DNA from: Pollutimonas thiosulfatoxidans
GTDB lineage: Bacteria; Pseudomonadota; Gammaproteobacteria; Burkholderiales; Burkholderiaceae_B
Reading direction: 5' to 3'
Assembly: GCF_004022565.1 (NCBI RefSeq)
Contig: NZ_CP022987.1
Location: forward strand, 3,484,704 to 3,548,703
DNA: 64,000 nt
Position numbers and translations under genes: made by a program
Notes under the pieces: generated by a model
The model's database searches: none
Told to the model about the DNA's origin: nothing
What the model saw: the letters and a program-made list of their open reading frames with translations, nothing else
Shown here: piece by piece, positions 38,096 through 45,927 of the stretch
Position numbering within the stretch: the first letter of the stretch is position 1
Layout: each line of letters starts with the position of its first letter

Positions 38096-38437
38096 TCATG
38101 CTGCTGCGGTGAGCAGCACCTTGATGGCCCATACCGCCAAACCAATCAGGCCAAACGCAAGCACTGCAAGTACGCCAAGCCGAAGCGGCAGCGGCTTGAC
38201 GTAATCGAGGACAACATCGCGCAGCCCCACCCAGGCATGAACCAGCAAGGCAATAAAGAACAGGCTGGTGGCGATGACAAGCGGGGTACTGGAAATCCAG
38301 TCGCGCCAGATCTCATACGATCCGGGCGGCCAAAACACGAAATAGCCGAGCAGAAAAAGAAAGAAGATCAGCAGATAGACGGCGGTGAGTCGCTGAATCG
38401 TCCAGGCTCCCAGGCCGCTAAGAGGCGTCTTTCTCAT
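38096..38437 (-). CDS. sdhD: Succinate dehydrogenase membrane anchor subunit SdhD
   Basis: A 113-residue three-helix membrane anchor (MRKTPLSGLGAWTIQRLTAV). Helix 1 holds the typical GAWTIQRLTAVYLL near the quinone site, helix 2 has the haem-ligand His in FIALLVHAWVGLRDVVLDYV with the conserved D-Y pair for quinone binding, and helix 3 is VLAFGLIGLAVWAIKVLL. The start at 38437 overlaps the sdhC stop (ATGA), and is preferred over a longer frame to 38482. Confidence 0.93.
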   Translation of the reverse strand: MRKTPLSGLGAWTIQRLTAVYLLIFFLFLLGYFVFWPPGSYEIWRDWISSTPLVIATSLFFIALLVHAWVGLRDVVLDYVKPLPLRLGVLAVLAFGLIGLAVWAIKVLLTAAA

Positions 38438-38802
38438 AGGAATGCGACGGCAGCGAGCACCGCAAACAGAGGGCTGAGGCAATTTACTGTCCAGGCACTG
38501 CGACGAGCATGGGGCAAGCCCGAACCGATATCGATGTCGCTAAGCAAGTGACGTATACCGGCCAATAAATGATGAGCCAAGGCCCACGCAAACAGCACGG
38601 CCACGAGCCGGAATGGCAAGCTGGCCAGTATGGCGTTGGCCTGTTCGTATCCATCAGGCCCGTCCAGCGAGACATAAAGCAAGTAGATACTGAAGGGGAT
38701 GCCGACCGCCAGCAGTATTCCGCTAATTCGGTGAGCAATGGAGGTGATGGCACCCACCGGCATCTGGATCTGGAAGATATTGAAGAACACTGGCTTTTGC
38801 AT
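38434..38802 (-). CDS. sdhC: Succinate dehydrogenase cytochrome b556 subunit SdhC
   Basis: A 122-residue anchor and cytochrome b subunit. PVFFNIFQIQMPVGAITSIA leads into HRISGILLAVGIPFSIYLL, the first helix with the S-x3-R-x-S/T-G quinone motif; the second helix ends in WALAHHLLAGIRHLLSD with the haem-ligand His. The ATG at 38802 has GGGAG at good distance; an in-frame ATG at 38841 would add 13 residues. It is the first gene of a minus-strand operon continuing through sdhD, sdhB, the CBS gene and the unrecognised gene. Confidence 0.93.
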   Translation of the reverse strand: MQKPVFFNIFQIQMPVGAITSIAHRISGILLAVGIPFSIYLLYVSLDGPDGYEQANAILASLPFRLVAVLFAWALAHHLLAGIRHLLSDIDIGSGLPHARRSAWTVNCLSPLFAVLAAVAFL

Positions 38803-39022
38803 GTTGCTCCCGTATGACCATGCCGTGGCGTTGAATAACATGTTACGCCTTGTGTCCTGGAGCGCAAGTTTGCTTGAAACAAGTGGAAAGAATGCATGCG
38901 GAGTTTCGGCTTTATATTTCCTGTTTCGACGATATCGTTGAGCGCCGGAGCTGGCTATCGCCACCCTGGAAGAGGCAGCAAAAGTGCCTTAGATGTGTAG
39001 CTCCCAATCAAGGAGAACAGAG

Positions 39023-39325
39023 ATGAACTACGTGGAAGGATTTGTGGTGGCTGTGCCGGCTGCCAACAAGGAAACCTACAGACAGCAGGCCCAAGAGGCA
39101 TCTGAGTTGTTCAAGGAGTTCGGTGCCACCCGCTTTGTTGAATGCTGGGGCGATGATGTGCCCGACGGCAAGGTTACGGATTTTCGCGGAGCGGTAAAGG
39201 CCAAAGATGATGAAGTCGTCGTCTTTAGCTGGTTGGAGTACCCCTCCAAGGAAGTGCGCGACTCGGCGAACGAGAAAATGAGGTCCGATCCACGCATGAA
39301 AGCCATGGCATCGATGGCAGCATAG
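39023..39325 (+). CDS. DUF1428 (RNA-signal-recognition-like) protein, shortened
   Basis: A 100-residue member of DUF1428, an alpha/beta-barrel-like dimer family of unknown role. MNYVEGFVVAVPAANKETYR and ECWGDDVPDGKVTDFRGAVK, DEVVVFSWLEYPSKEVRD and MRSDPRMKAM are family hallmarks. Relatives are usually about 117 residues and finish with an F-D-G-K-R-M-I-Y-G-G-F segment that is missing here, so the C-terminus looks truncated by an early stop. AAGGAGAACAGAG upstream fixes the start. A hairpin follows the stop. Confidence 0.85.
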   Translation: MNYVEGFVVAVPAANKETYRQQAQEASELFKEFGATRFVECWGDDVPDGKVTDFRGAVKAKDDEVVVFSWLEYPSKEVRDSANEKMRSDPRMKAMASMAA

Positions 39326-39331
39326 GTAATG

Positions 39332-39352
39332 CCCCGACATGCCGCGTCGGGG
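39332..39352 (+). terminator. Hairpin after the DUF1428 gene
   Basis: CCCCGAC and GTCGGGG pair perfectly around a seven-base loop, six bases after the DUF1428 stop. There is no T-run after it, so termination may be weak or Rho-assisted. The P450 gene starts 54 bases further on. Confidence 0.5.
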
Positions 39353-39406
39353 TAGGTGTTGGCGCGAGACTTACTCAAGATGCACAAGATGCGTTAGAGT
39401 CGAACA

Positions 39407-40558
39407 ATGACCGATCACATGCCTGACGACCTGTCTGCCATCGACAGAGACCTACGAGCCTATACCGACGAGCTGCGCCCACGGCACGGCGTGGTGCGCA
39501 ACATCCAGGGCGAGTGGGTGCTGTTGCGACATGATCTCGTGGTGCAGGCCGCGCAAGACCATGATCGATTTTCCAACGCGGTCTCCAGCCACCTCCAGGT
39601 TCCCAACGGGATCGACGCGGCCGAGCACACGGCATACCGGGAGGCCCTGGATGATTTTCTAAGCCCGGCGGCGTTGGCACCCTTTGTGAAGGCATTCCGA
39701 CAGGTGGCGTCCGACTTGGTTGCGTCCTTGCCCAGAAATGTGCCGGTCGATGCGGTGTCCGAGTTTGGCGTTCGCTTTGCGGTCCGGGCGCAAAGCGCGT
39801 GGCTCAGTTGGCCGACTGAGCTCGAAGATCGTCTTGTGGATTGGGTTGCTCAGAACCATGCTGCGACCCGCTCTGGCGACAGGTCCAGGATGCGGCAGGT
39901 GGCGCAGGCGTTTGATGACCTGGTCCGGTCCGTCATGCTGCCGCGCCGTGGCGTTGAAAGTAAACATGACCTTAACGACGTTACCGCGCGATTAATGCGA
40001 ACTGAAGTGAATGGCCGTCCGTTGTCGGACGCGGAAATCGTGTCGATTCTCCGAAACTGGACAGGCGGGGACCTGGGTTCCATCGCACAATGTATTGGCG
40101 TGCTGCTTCATTGCCTGGCAACCCGGCCATTCCTGCAGGATCATCTCCGCAACGGGGTTCCTGCCGCTGAATTCGATGCCATCATTGATGAGATCCTTAG
40201 AGTCGACGACCCCTTCATTTCCAATCGGCGTGTGACGACCTGCCCTGTGACGATCGGCGGCGTGGACTTGCCGCAAGGCGCGCGCGTCAAGCTGAACTGG
40301 ACATCCGCGAATCGGGATGAAGCCGTCTTCGGTGACCCCGACGCTATGGAGCCAGATCGCAACGCCGAGCACAACTTGGTCTACGGCATCGGCAAGCATG
40401 TGTGCCCGGGGCGCCACCTGGCAACACTGGAAATGCGCATCGCTCTGCAGGAGCTTCTTGCGGCAACCTTGTCCGTAGCGCTCGGTCCACAGCATTTGGC
40501 CCAGCGTGCGGTGTCTCCGGTAGGCGGTTGGGCCAAGCTGGCAATCGTGCTGACGTAG
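39407..40558 (+). CDS. Cytochrome P450
   Basis: A 383-residue soluble bacterial P450. The haem loop GIGKHVCPGRHLATLEMR places the Cys ligand at residue 333. The K-helix E-x-x-R is in IIDEILRVDDPF, and the I-helix is NWTGGDLGSIAQCIGVLLHC. In that helix the usual A-G-x-D-T-T is G-G-D-L-G-S, so the oxygen-activating acid-Thr pair is altered. The N-terminal VLLRHDLVVQAAQDHDRFSN and HTAYREALDDFLSP segments are typical CYP features. No ferredoxin or ferredoxin reductase adjoins it, and there is no visible operon partner. Substrate cannot be inferred. Confidence 0.93.
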   Translation: MTDHMPDDLSAIDRDLRAYTDELRPRHGVVRNIQGEWVLLRHDLVVQAAQDHDRFSNAVSSHLQVPNGIDAAEHTAYREALDDFLSPAALAPFVKAFRQVASDLVASLPRNVPVDAVSEFGVRFAVRAQSAWLSWPTELEDRLVDWVAQNHAATRSGDRSRMRQVAQAFDDLVRSVMLPRRGVESKHDLNDVTARLMRTEVNGRPLSDAEIVSILRNWTGGDLGSIAQCIGVLLHCLATRPFLQDHLRNGVPAAEFDAIIDEILRVDDPFISNRRVTTCPVTIGGVDLPQGARVKLNWTSANRDEAVFGDPDAMEPDRNAEHNLVYGIGKHVCPGRHLATLEMRIALQELLAATLSVALGPQHLAQRAVSPVGGWAKLAIVLT

Positions 40559-40720
40559 CCTGAAGGGAGACGACCCCTGCGGCCGTAAGCCTTGTCATGT
40601 GAGCACAAGCCCTGATGGCAGAAATTGGGCCTTTTTTGTCATTGTCGTCAGCAAGTACCATTGGCAAATTTCTCCGAAACGAGGACAGCGCTTTGCTGCC
40701 GTTCAGTGAAGGAGAAAATT

Positions 40721-40985
40721 ATGGCGGTGACTTTTCCGAACGAAGCCGTGGAGTACCGAGACGCACGAAATCGCCTGCTGGAAGCAGAGATGGCCTTGCG
40801 CAGAACGATGGCCGGACGGAGCGATCAAGCTGCATTGGGCATCCGAACTTCTGTTCCATCCGGCCGACCCGGGGCAGCATTCCCGAAATTTGGGAACGGT
40901 GGAGCCGCTATGGACGCTGTTCGACCTGACGCCGGGCGGGCGCGCCGAGGCCCAGGAGCAAATGCAGTATGACTGCTGTCGATGA
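40721..40985 (+). pseudogene. Remnant of a DUF899 (thioredoxin-like) gene
   Basis: An ATG at 40721 with GGAG upstream reads MAVTFPNEAVEYRDARNRLL then EAEMALRRTM, matching the N-terminus of DUF899 proteins. From about 40827 a different frame reads IKLHWASELLFHPADPGQHS and RNLGTVEPLWTLFDLTPGGR, ending in QYDCCR and a TGA at 40983; this is the family's C-terminal end. The middle of the protein, about 100 residues in intact relatives, is absent and the two parts are out of frame. The gene is therefore dead through an internal deletion. Confidence 0.8.
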
Positions 40986-40999
40986 TTGCGGTCAGTGCC

Positions 41000-42226
41000 T
41001 TAGCCGTCTGCCAGCACCTGCCGAACTGCTGCTGCGATGGCATGGGCAAAGTCAGGCTCGTTAATGTGTAGCGGCAGCTTCTCAAGGTGATGCTGGGGCG
41101 TTTGCACAAAATGGCGCTCGATAGCTGAAAACAGCGCCTCGTCGGCATCGGGGTCGTAAAACGGTTGGCCGGGGGCGTCGATGGCCGACAGCCCGTTCAT
41201 GGGCAGCAGCAAACGCACAATGCCCGACGACTGATTCAGCCGCTTGGCAATGTGCTCACCCGCACGAGCCAGTTCCTGGGCGGTGCTGCGCATCAGCGTG
41301 ACTTGCGCGTTGTGCACATGGAATAGCCGATGATCGAACTTGGAGGGCACAGTATCGCGCGGCCCCCAGTTAATCATGTCCAGCGCTCCGAGCGAGCCTA
41401 TCCAGGGCAGCCCCAACTTGGCCGCCGCCGCAAGCCGGTCCGGGCCAGCGTCGCAAACGCCGCCAACCAGGTTCTGCCCCACCTCGGTAGTCGTCACATC
41501 AACGATAGCCCGCAACATCCCCGCCTGCGCAAGGGCTTCCATTGTCCGCCCGCCCATGCCGTTGGCATGGAACACCTGGCAGTCGTATTCCTCTTCCAGT
41601 TGGCGGGTTACGGTCTGCACGCAATCGGTGGTAACGCCAAACATGCTCAGGCCAAGCGCAGGGCGGGCGTCGTCCTGCGGCTGGGCTGTTGCGTGCGACA
41701 CCATGCCTACGATGGCATGTGCGGCGTTGGCGAGAATCATGCGGGACAGGCGATTCAGCCCGGCAAGATCAGTGACCGGGTTAAGCACCATGACATCGTA
41801 GATGTCGACAAACGGCGTGACGGTCCCCGAGGCGAGCGTCGTGACCAGCAACTTGGGCATACCGTAAGGCAGCACATGCAACGCAGGCGCTATCATCGAC
41901 GTTCCGCCGGATCCGCCTATGCCTATGATGCCTGTAATCGCACCCGCTTGTAGCTGAGCCTTAACCAGCCCCCGCAGCGCTTCGCTCATGGCGATGACAG
42001 CCGCACCGCGGTCGCTGCCGCCAAGCACATGATCCGCACCTGCCTCATGTTGCGAGGCAACCTCGGTCGCTGATATATCGGCTTGGTCAGAAGCGCCGCG
42101 GGTGCTGATGTCTACGGTGATCACGGGCACGCCTGCCTGCTTGATCAGTGTGGCCAGATAGCGGAGCTCTTCAGCTTTGGTATCGAAGGTGCCCACCACC
42201 CAGACGCACGGCGCTCCAGTGATCAT
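41000..42226 (-). CDS. Tm-1-like ATP-binding domain protein (UPF0261)
   Basis: A 408-residue UPF0261 protein, related to the N-terminal domain of tomato Tm-1, a virus-resistance protein. CVWVVGTFDTKAEELRYLAT opens the first domain, GITGIIGIGGSGGTSMIAPA is a glycine-rich nucleotide loop near residue 100, and VFHANGMGGRTMEALAQAGM with DVTTTEVGQNLVGG lie in the second domain. In fungi and plants this domain is fused to a PEP-hydrolase-like TIM barrel, and here that barrel is the neighbouring gene at 42681. It overlaps the SRPBCC gene by four bases. Biochemical role is unknown; co-operation with the barrel protein is likely. Confidence 0.9.
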   Translation of the reverse strand: MITGAPCVWVVGTFDTKAEELRYLATLIKQAGVPVITVDISTRGASDQADISATEVASQHEAGADHVLGGSDRGAAVIAMSEALRGLVKAQLQAGAITGIIGIGGSGGTSMIAPALHVLPYGMPKLLVTTLASGTVTPFVDIYDVMVLNPVTDLAGLNRLSRMILANAAHAIVGMVSHATAQPQDDARPALGLSMFGVTTDCVQTVTRQLEEEYDCQVFHANGMGGRTMEALAQAGMLRAIVDVTTTEVGQNLVGGVCDAGPDRLAAAAKLGLPWIGSLGALDMINWGPRDTVPSKFDHRLFHVHNAQVTLMRSTAQELARAGEHIAKRLNQSSGIVRLLLPMNGLSAIDAPGQPFYDPDADEALFSAIERHFVQTPQHHLEKLPLHINEPDFAHAIAAAVRQVLADG

Positions 42227-42666
42227 TTCTCTTTTCCAAAGCGTTCATTCACGCACTGAAAGAAGATGCGGAAGGTGTCCTCGACCCGTTTGATTGCTTC
42301 GGCCTCCTGGTCTGCCGGCACATCGAAGGTTGCCCACCACTCGCCGAAGCATTGCCCTGTTTCGGTGATGGGCAGCAAGTGCATCTGTGCGACATAGTTA
42401 CGCCAGTCTGCGTCGATGTGCAGTATTTCGTAGGTGCATCGGTGATCCAGGTCGGATAGCTCCAGCAGTCGCTCGCGCAGGGTGCCGCCACCGTCGCGAA
42501 CGGTGAAGTGACGCACACAGCCTACCTGGTCGGGGGCCAAGCCATCTTCGATGTAGGACTTCTCGAAGAAGGGATGGTAGTTGCCCAGATCTCCGAAGTC
42601 GCGCAGCATTTCCCACGCTTGTTCGAGCGTAGCGTGCATGACGGCGCTTACATAAACTCGGGCCAT
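42223..42666 (-). CDS. SRPBCC family (START/Bet v1-like) protein
   Basis: A 147-residue SRPBCC-fold protein of the MxaD/polyketide-cyclase type. ARVYVSAVMHATLEQAWEML is the typical first strand and helix, GCVRHFTVRDGGGTLRERLL and CTYEILHIDAD form the central sheet, and EAIKRVEDTFRIFFQCVNER is the long closing helix. The fold binds hydrophobic ligands or performs cyclase or dehydratase chemistry. GGAGG is eight bases before the ATG. It sits between the UPF0261 and PEP-hydrolase-like genes in one tight operon, so it probably handles an intermediate of the same pathway. Confidence 0.88.
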   Translation of the reverse strand: MARVYVSAVMHATLEQAWEMLRDFGDLGNYHPFFEKSYIEDGLAPDQVGCVRHFTVRDGGGTLRERLLELSDLDHRCTYEILHIDADWRNYVAQMHLLPITETGQCFGEWWATFDVPADQEAEAIKRVEDTFRIFFQCVNERFGKEK

Positions 42667-42680
42667 TGATATCCTCCGTA

Positions 42681-43511
42681 TTATCGCCGTAGCGCTTTAT
42701 ACAAACGCACGTGCTTTTCGATGGCAACCTCGACAGGAAGTCGTTCCATGCTGCTTGCGCCGTAGAAGCCGTTGCAGTGCTCGCTGTTGTTCAGAACATA
42801 CTGCACGTCGTCAGGCATAGAGATGGGGCCGCCGTGCGCGATCACAATAATGTCTTTGCGGACCTTGCGCGCTGCCTCGCCCCATTCGTCGATCAGGCGT
42901 ACGGATTCTTCCAGGGATTTTGCCGAGTTCGCGCCTATGCTGCCTCCGACCGTTACACCCATGTGAGGAACGATGAAGTCGGCCCCGGCCTTGGCCATTT
43001 CCGTGGCCTCGTCGGCGCTGAACACGTAGGGCGTGGTCAGAAGATCCAGTTCGTGCGCCTGGCGGATCATATCGACTTCGGTCGAGAAATTAATGCCCGT
43101 CTCTTCCAGGCTTTGGCGGAATGTACCGTCGATAATCCCGACAGTCGGGAAGTTTTGTACGCCAGCAAAACCCAGGGCCTTAAGCTTTTTGAGGAATTCC
43201 GGCATGATGATGAACGGATCAGTGCCGTTCACACCGGCCAGCACGGGCGTCCGCTTGCATACGGGAAGGATTTCGCCAGCCATTTCGACCACGATCTCAT
43301 TGGCGTTGCCATACGCTAGCAAGCCGGCCGACGACGCCCGCCCGGCCATACGGTAGCGGCCCGAGTTATAGACGACGATAAGGTCGATCCCTGCAGCCTC
43401 TTCGCACTTGGCCGAAATACCTGTGCCGGCGCCACCACCGATAATGGGTTCGCCACGCGCTACCATGTCCTGAAAGTTCTGCATTAATGCCTGGCGATCG
43501 TGCCTTGCCAT
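42681..43511 (-). CDS. Phosphoenolpyruvate hydrolase-family TIM-barrel protein
   Basis: A 276-residue protein of the PEP-hydrolase-like family (PF09370), a TIM barrel related to isocitrate lyase and PEP mutase. GEPIIGGGAGTGISAKCEEA opens it, with DLIVVYNSGRYRMAGRAS, ETGINFSTEVDMIRQAHELD, DFIVPHMGVTVGGSIGANSA and IVIAHGGPISMPDDVQYV. TAGGAG stands before the ATG. Members are found fused to, or next to, UPF0261 proteins, as here. The reaction is not established; cleavage of a C-C or phosphoester bond in an organic acid is a reasonable guess. Control by the divergent AraC gene, about 40 bp away, is likely. Confidence 0.9.
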   Translation of the reverse strand: MARHDRQALMQNFQDMVARGEPIIGGGAGTGISAKCEEAAGIDLIVVYNSGRYRMAGRASSAGLLAYGNANEIVVEMAGEILPVCKRTPVLAGVNGTDPFIIMPEFLKKLKALGFAGVQNFPTVGIIDGTFRQSLEETGINFSTEVDMIRQAHELDLLTTPYVFSADEATEMAKAGADFIVPHMGVTVGGSIGANSAKSLEESVRLIDEWGEAARKVRKDIIVIAHGGPISMPDDVQYVLNNSEHCNGFYGASSMERLPVEVAIEKHVRLYKALRR

Positions 43512-43553
43512 AACTACTCCTAAATAAAACGTTTGTGTGTGATGATTGGGTTT

Positions 43554-44393
43554 ATGGAAACTTCAGATCTGTTGACCGAAACACATATCTTCGGTGACGA
43601 TACTCGGCTTATTACAGTGCGCGCCGACCATTGCGAAGCGCTTGCGGCGCGCCATATCGCGCATGTTGCCGTGATCGACGCCGCCGCACCCTATACCGTT
43701 GTCCGTACCCACCTTAGCGGCGCCTTCATGCAAGTGTGCTTGGGCGGTGCCGGTCGAACACTGCTCGATGGGCAGTGGCATACGCATACGGTGGGCGTTG
43801 CCAGCTTCGCTCCTGCGCATGTGCTGCACGCTTTTCATTGCCTGCCCGATACCCGGTGGCAACTTTGTTGGGTGCGCTTTATGCCGACATCGCCCCGATC
43901 GTTGGCGGGCGCCATGGCGCCGGGGCTTACCCCATTCGATGGGCGACCGCTCGAGCATGCAATCCTGGGGCTGTCCCGCGAGATGGATGCTGATGCAGAC
44001 CCGGGCACCTGCGCTACGTGGGTCGACATTATCGAGCGCTATGTGGCTCGCATGATCGACCCGTGGCAGCGGGAGCCCAGGCTGAACGATATGTGGAACG
44101 CGGTGCTGGACGACATAGGCCGGCCATGGAGTCTGGAGGACCTGGCTCGGCTGGCCAACATCAGCCCCGAGCACTTGCGCCGTTTGTGCTGGAAAAACTT
44201 CGGACGCAGCCCTGGCAAGCAACTGACCACCATGCGCATCGCTCAGGCGGCGAATCAGCTCGTAACCACGCAGAAAAAAATCGAGACGATTGCGCGGGAT
44301 GTCGGTTACGTGAACCCGTTCACGTTTTCCAACACTTTCAAGCGCCTTACCGGCTTCCGGCCATCGGAATACCGGTCGCGACCCCGCACGTAG
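43554..44393 (+). CDS. AraC family transcriptional regulator
   Basis: A 279-residue activator with an N-terminal cupin-like effector domain (AHVAVIDAAAPYTVVRTHLS, CLGGAGRTLLDGQWH, ASFAPAHVLHAF) and a C-terminal AraC DNA-binding domain in the last 95 residues. The two helix-turn-helix motifs are WSLEDLARLANISPEHLRRL and IETIARDVGYVNPFTFSNTF, ending in the family's FKRLTGFRPSEYRS. ATG 43554 is used rather than an earlier GTG. It is divergent from the PEP-hydrolase-SRPBCC-UPF0261 operon and convergent with the receptor gene at 44444, so it is the probable activator of the island. Confidence 0.92.
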   Translation: METSDLLTETHIFGDDTRLITVRADHCEALAARHIAHVAVIDAAAPYTVVRTHLSGAFMQVCLGGAGRTLLDGQWHTHTVGVASFAPAHVLHAFHCLPDTRWQLCWVRFMPTSPRSLAGAMAPGLTPFDGRPLEHAILGLSREMDADADPGTCATWVDIIERYVARMIDPWQREPRLNDMWNAVLDDIGRPWSLEDLARLANISPEHLRRLCWKNFGRSPGKQLTTMRIAQAANQLVTTQKKIETIARDVGYVNPFTFSNTFKRLTGFRPSEYRSRPRT

Positions 44394-44400
44394 CGGGGTC
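44380..44400. terminator. Hairpin at the araC 3' end
   Basis: GACCCCGC and GCGGGGTC pair perfectly (8 bp) around ACGTA and span the araC stop codon. The hairpin lies between convergent genes and could end transcription in both directions. No T-run is visible. Confidence 0.5.
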
Positions 44401-44443
44401 ATGCCGAAGCAATGGGTTCCAAGACTGTGCAAAGCCGCCGCCG

Positions 44444-45661
44444 CTACTTCTTGACCAAATAGCAGGTACTGTCTGCCAGGGGCGCAAACGCTTGCGCTGC
44501 GGGAATGGTCTTGACCAGTTTGAAATAGTCCCACGGTGCCTTGGATTCGTCTGGCGACTTCACTTCCCATAGGTACATGTCGTGAACCATGCGGCCGTCT
44601 TCGCGGATCCGGCCGTCCTTGGCGAAAAAGTCATTGATCGGTGTTTCGCGCATCTTGGCTGACACAGCATCAGGATCGTCGGTACCTGCCGCCTCAACGG
44701 CCTTCAGGTAATGCATGGTGGAAGAGTAATCGCCCGCGTGCGCCATGTTAGGCATGCTTTGCATGCGCTCGTAATAGCGTTTGGCAAAGTCACGCGAGCC
44801 TTCGTTCATGTCCCAGTACCAGGCATTGGTCAGCAGCAGTCCTTGCGCAGTGTCCAGGCCCAAAGCGTGTATATCGTTGATCCACAGCAGCAGTGCAGCC
44901 AGCTTCTGGTTAGGGGTCAGGCCAAACTCGCGTGCGGCCCGGATGGCGTTAACGGTGTCGTGTCCCGTCGAGGCCAAGCCGATAATCTTGGCGCCGGATG
45001 TTTGCGCCTGCAGGATGTATGACGAGTAATCGGTCGTGCCGAGCGGGTGGCGGGCGGCGCCCAGCACCTTGCCATTCGCTGCTTCCACGACGTCGCTGAC
45101 TTGCTTTTCCAGGCCGATGCCAAAAGCAAAGTCCACGGTCAGGAAAAACCAGGTGTCGCCGCCGGGCTGTTCTGCCACAGTGCGCCCGGTGCCATGGGCC
45201 AGGGAATAGGCGTCATACGTGTAATGGATGGTGTAGGGCGAGCACATATCGTTGGTCAGGCCCATATTGGATGGGTTGTTCACGATGATGTGACGCTTTT
45301 TCTCTTTGGCAATGCCCGCCACAGCCAATGCGACCCCCGAGTTTGCCAAGTCGGTGATCATGTCGACGCCATCCCGGTCGAACCATTCGCGTGCTCTGGC
45401 TGCGCCGATGTCTGGCTTGTTCAGGTGATCGGCATAGAGCACTTCGATAGGTTTGCCGAACATGGTGCCGCCATAATCTTCTACGGCCATCCTTACCGCT
45501 TCGATCGCACCCTTGCCGGACACGTCTGCATAGACGCCCGAGATGTCGGTTAATACGCCGATACGCAGTGCATCACCCGAAAGTGTCTGGGCCTGCGCGG
45601 TGGCGATTCCTGCAACCAAGGCGACCGACACCGCCGTACTTTTCCATAGCTGGGTCTTCAT
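44444..45661 (-). CDS. ABC transporter substrate-binding protein (branched-chain amino acid type)
   Basis: A 405-residue periplasmic receptor of the Leu/Ile/Val-binding fold. The signal peptide is STAVSVALVAGIATAQAQ. The mature start ALRIGVLTDISGVYADVSGK is typical, as are VDMITDLANSGVALAVAGIA, FFLTVDFAFGIGLEKQVSDV and GAKIIGLASTGHDTVNAIRA. Such receptors bind amino acids, amides or aromatic acids. CAGGAG precedes the ATG. It is divergent from the permease gene at 45928, which heads an ABC operon containing its own receptor, so this is a second receptor, probably feeding the same membrane complex. Confidence 0.92.
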   Translation of the reverse strand: MKTQLWKSTAVSVALVAGIATAQAQTLSGDALRIGVLTDISGVYADVSGKGAIEAVRMAVEDYGGTMFGKPIEVLYADHLNKPDIGAARAREWFDRDGVDMITDLANSGVALAVAGIAKEKKRHIIVNNPSNMGLTNDMCSPYTIHYTYDAYSLAHGTGRTVAEQPGGDTWFFLTVDFAFGIGLEKQVSDVVEAANGKVLGAARHPLGTTDYSSYILQAQTSGAKIIGLASTGHDTVNAIRAAREFGLTPNQKLAALLLWINDIHALGLDTAQGLLLTNAWYWDMNEGSRDFAKRYYERMQSMPNMAHAGDYSSTMHYLKAVEAAGTDDPDAVSAKMRETPINDFFAKDGRIREDGRMVHDMYLWEVKSPDESKAPWDYFKLVKTIPAAQAFAPLADSTCYLVKK

Positions 45662-45927
45662 GAGTTGTCTCCTGTTTATGCCAGGTCGCCGTAATCGCGA
45701 CTTTGATGTCCGTTTCCACGGTACAAGGCCATGCTAAGTATCTCGTCGTCGACCGTCCATACCGTCAAGACACTACTCCCTATCAGGAATACACAAACGG
45801 AGACGGCACGCTGCGTGGCAGGATCAAATGTGTGTTTTTGCTATGGTTCGGTGGCTTAACGACATGGACACTGCGGATGTGGCCTCCTACCATTTACAGG
45901 TTGACCGTGTGTTGAGGATATGCAGTG
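45662..45927. other. Divergent intergenic region between receptor and ABC operon
   Basis: This 266-bp gap holds the ribosome-binding sites and presumably both promoters of the receptor gene (minus) and the ABC operon (plus). The small frames inside it lack ribosome-binding sites and plausible composition. I see no strong dyad. It is the most likely place for an activator site of the island. Confidence 0.5.

Noticed and set aside
43563..44570. Minus-strand frame of 335 codons opposite araC
   Set aside because: Antisense to an unambiguous AraC regulator with intact helix-turn-helix motifs.
45703..45915. Small plus-strand frame of 70 codons in the divergent intergenic region
   Set aside because: No ribosome-binding site, no recognisable motif, and it lies where promoters for both flanking genes must be.
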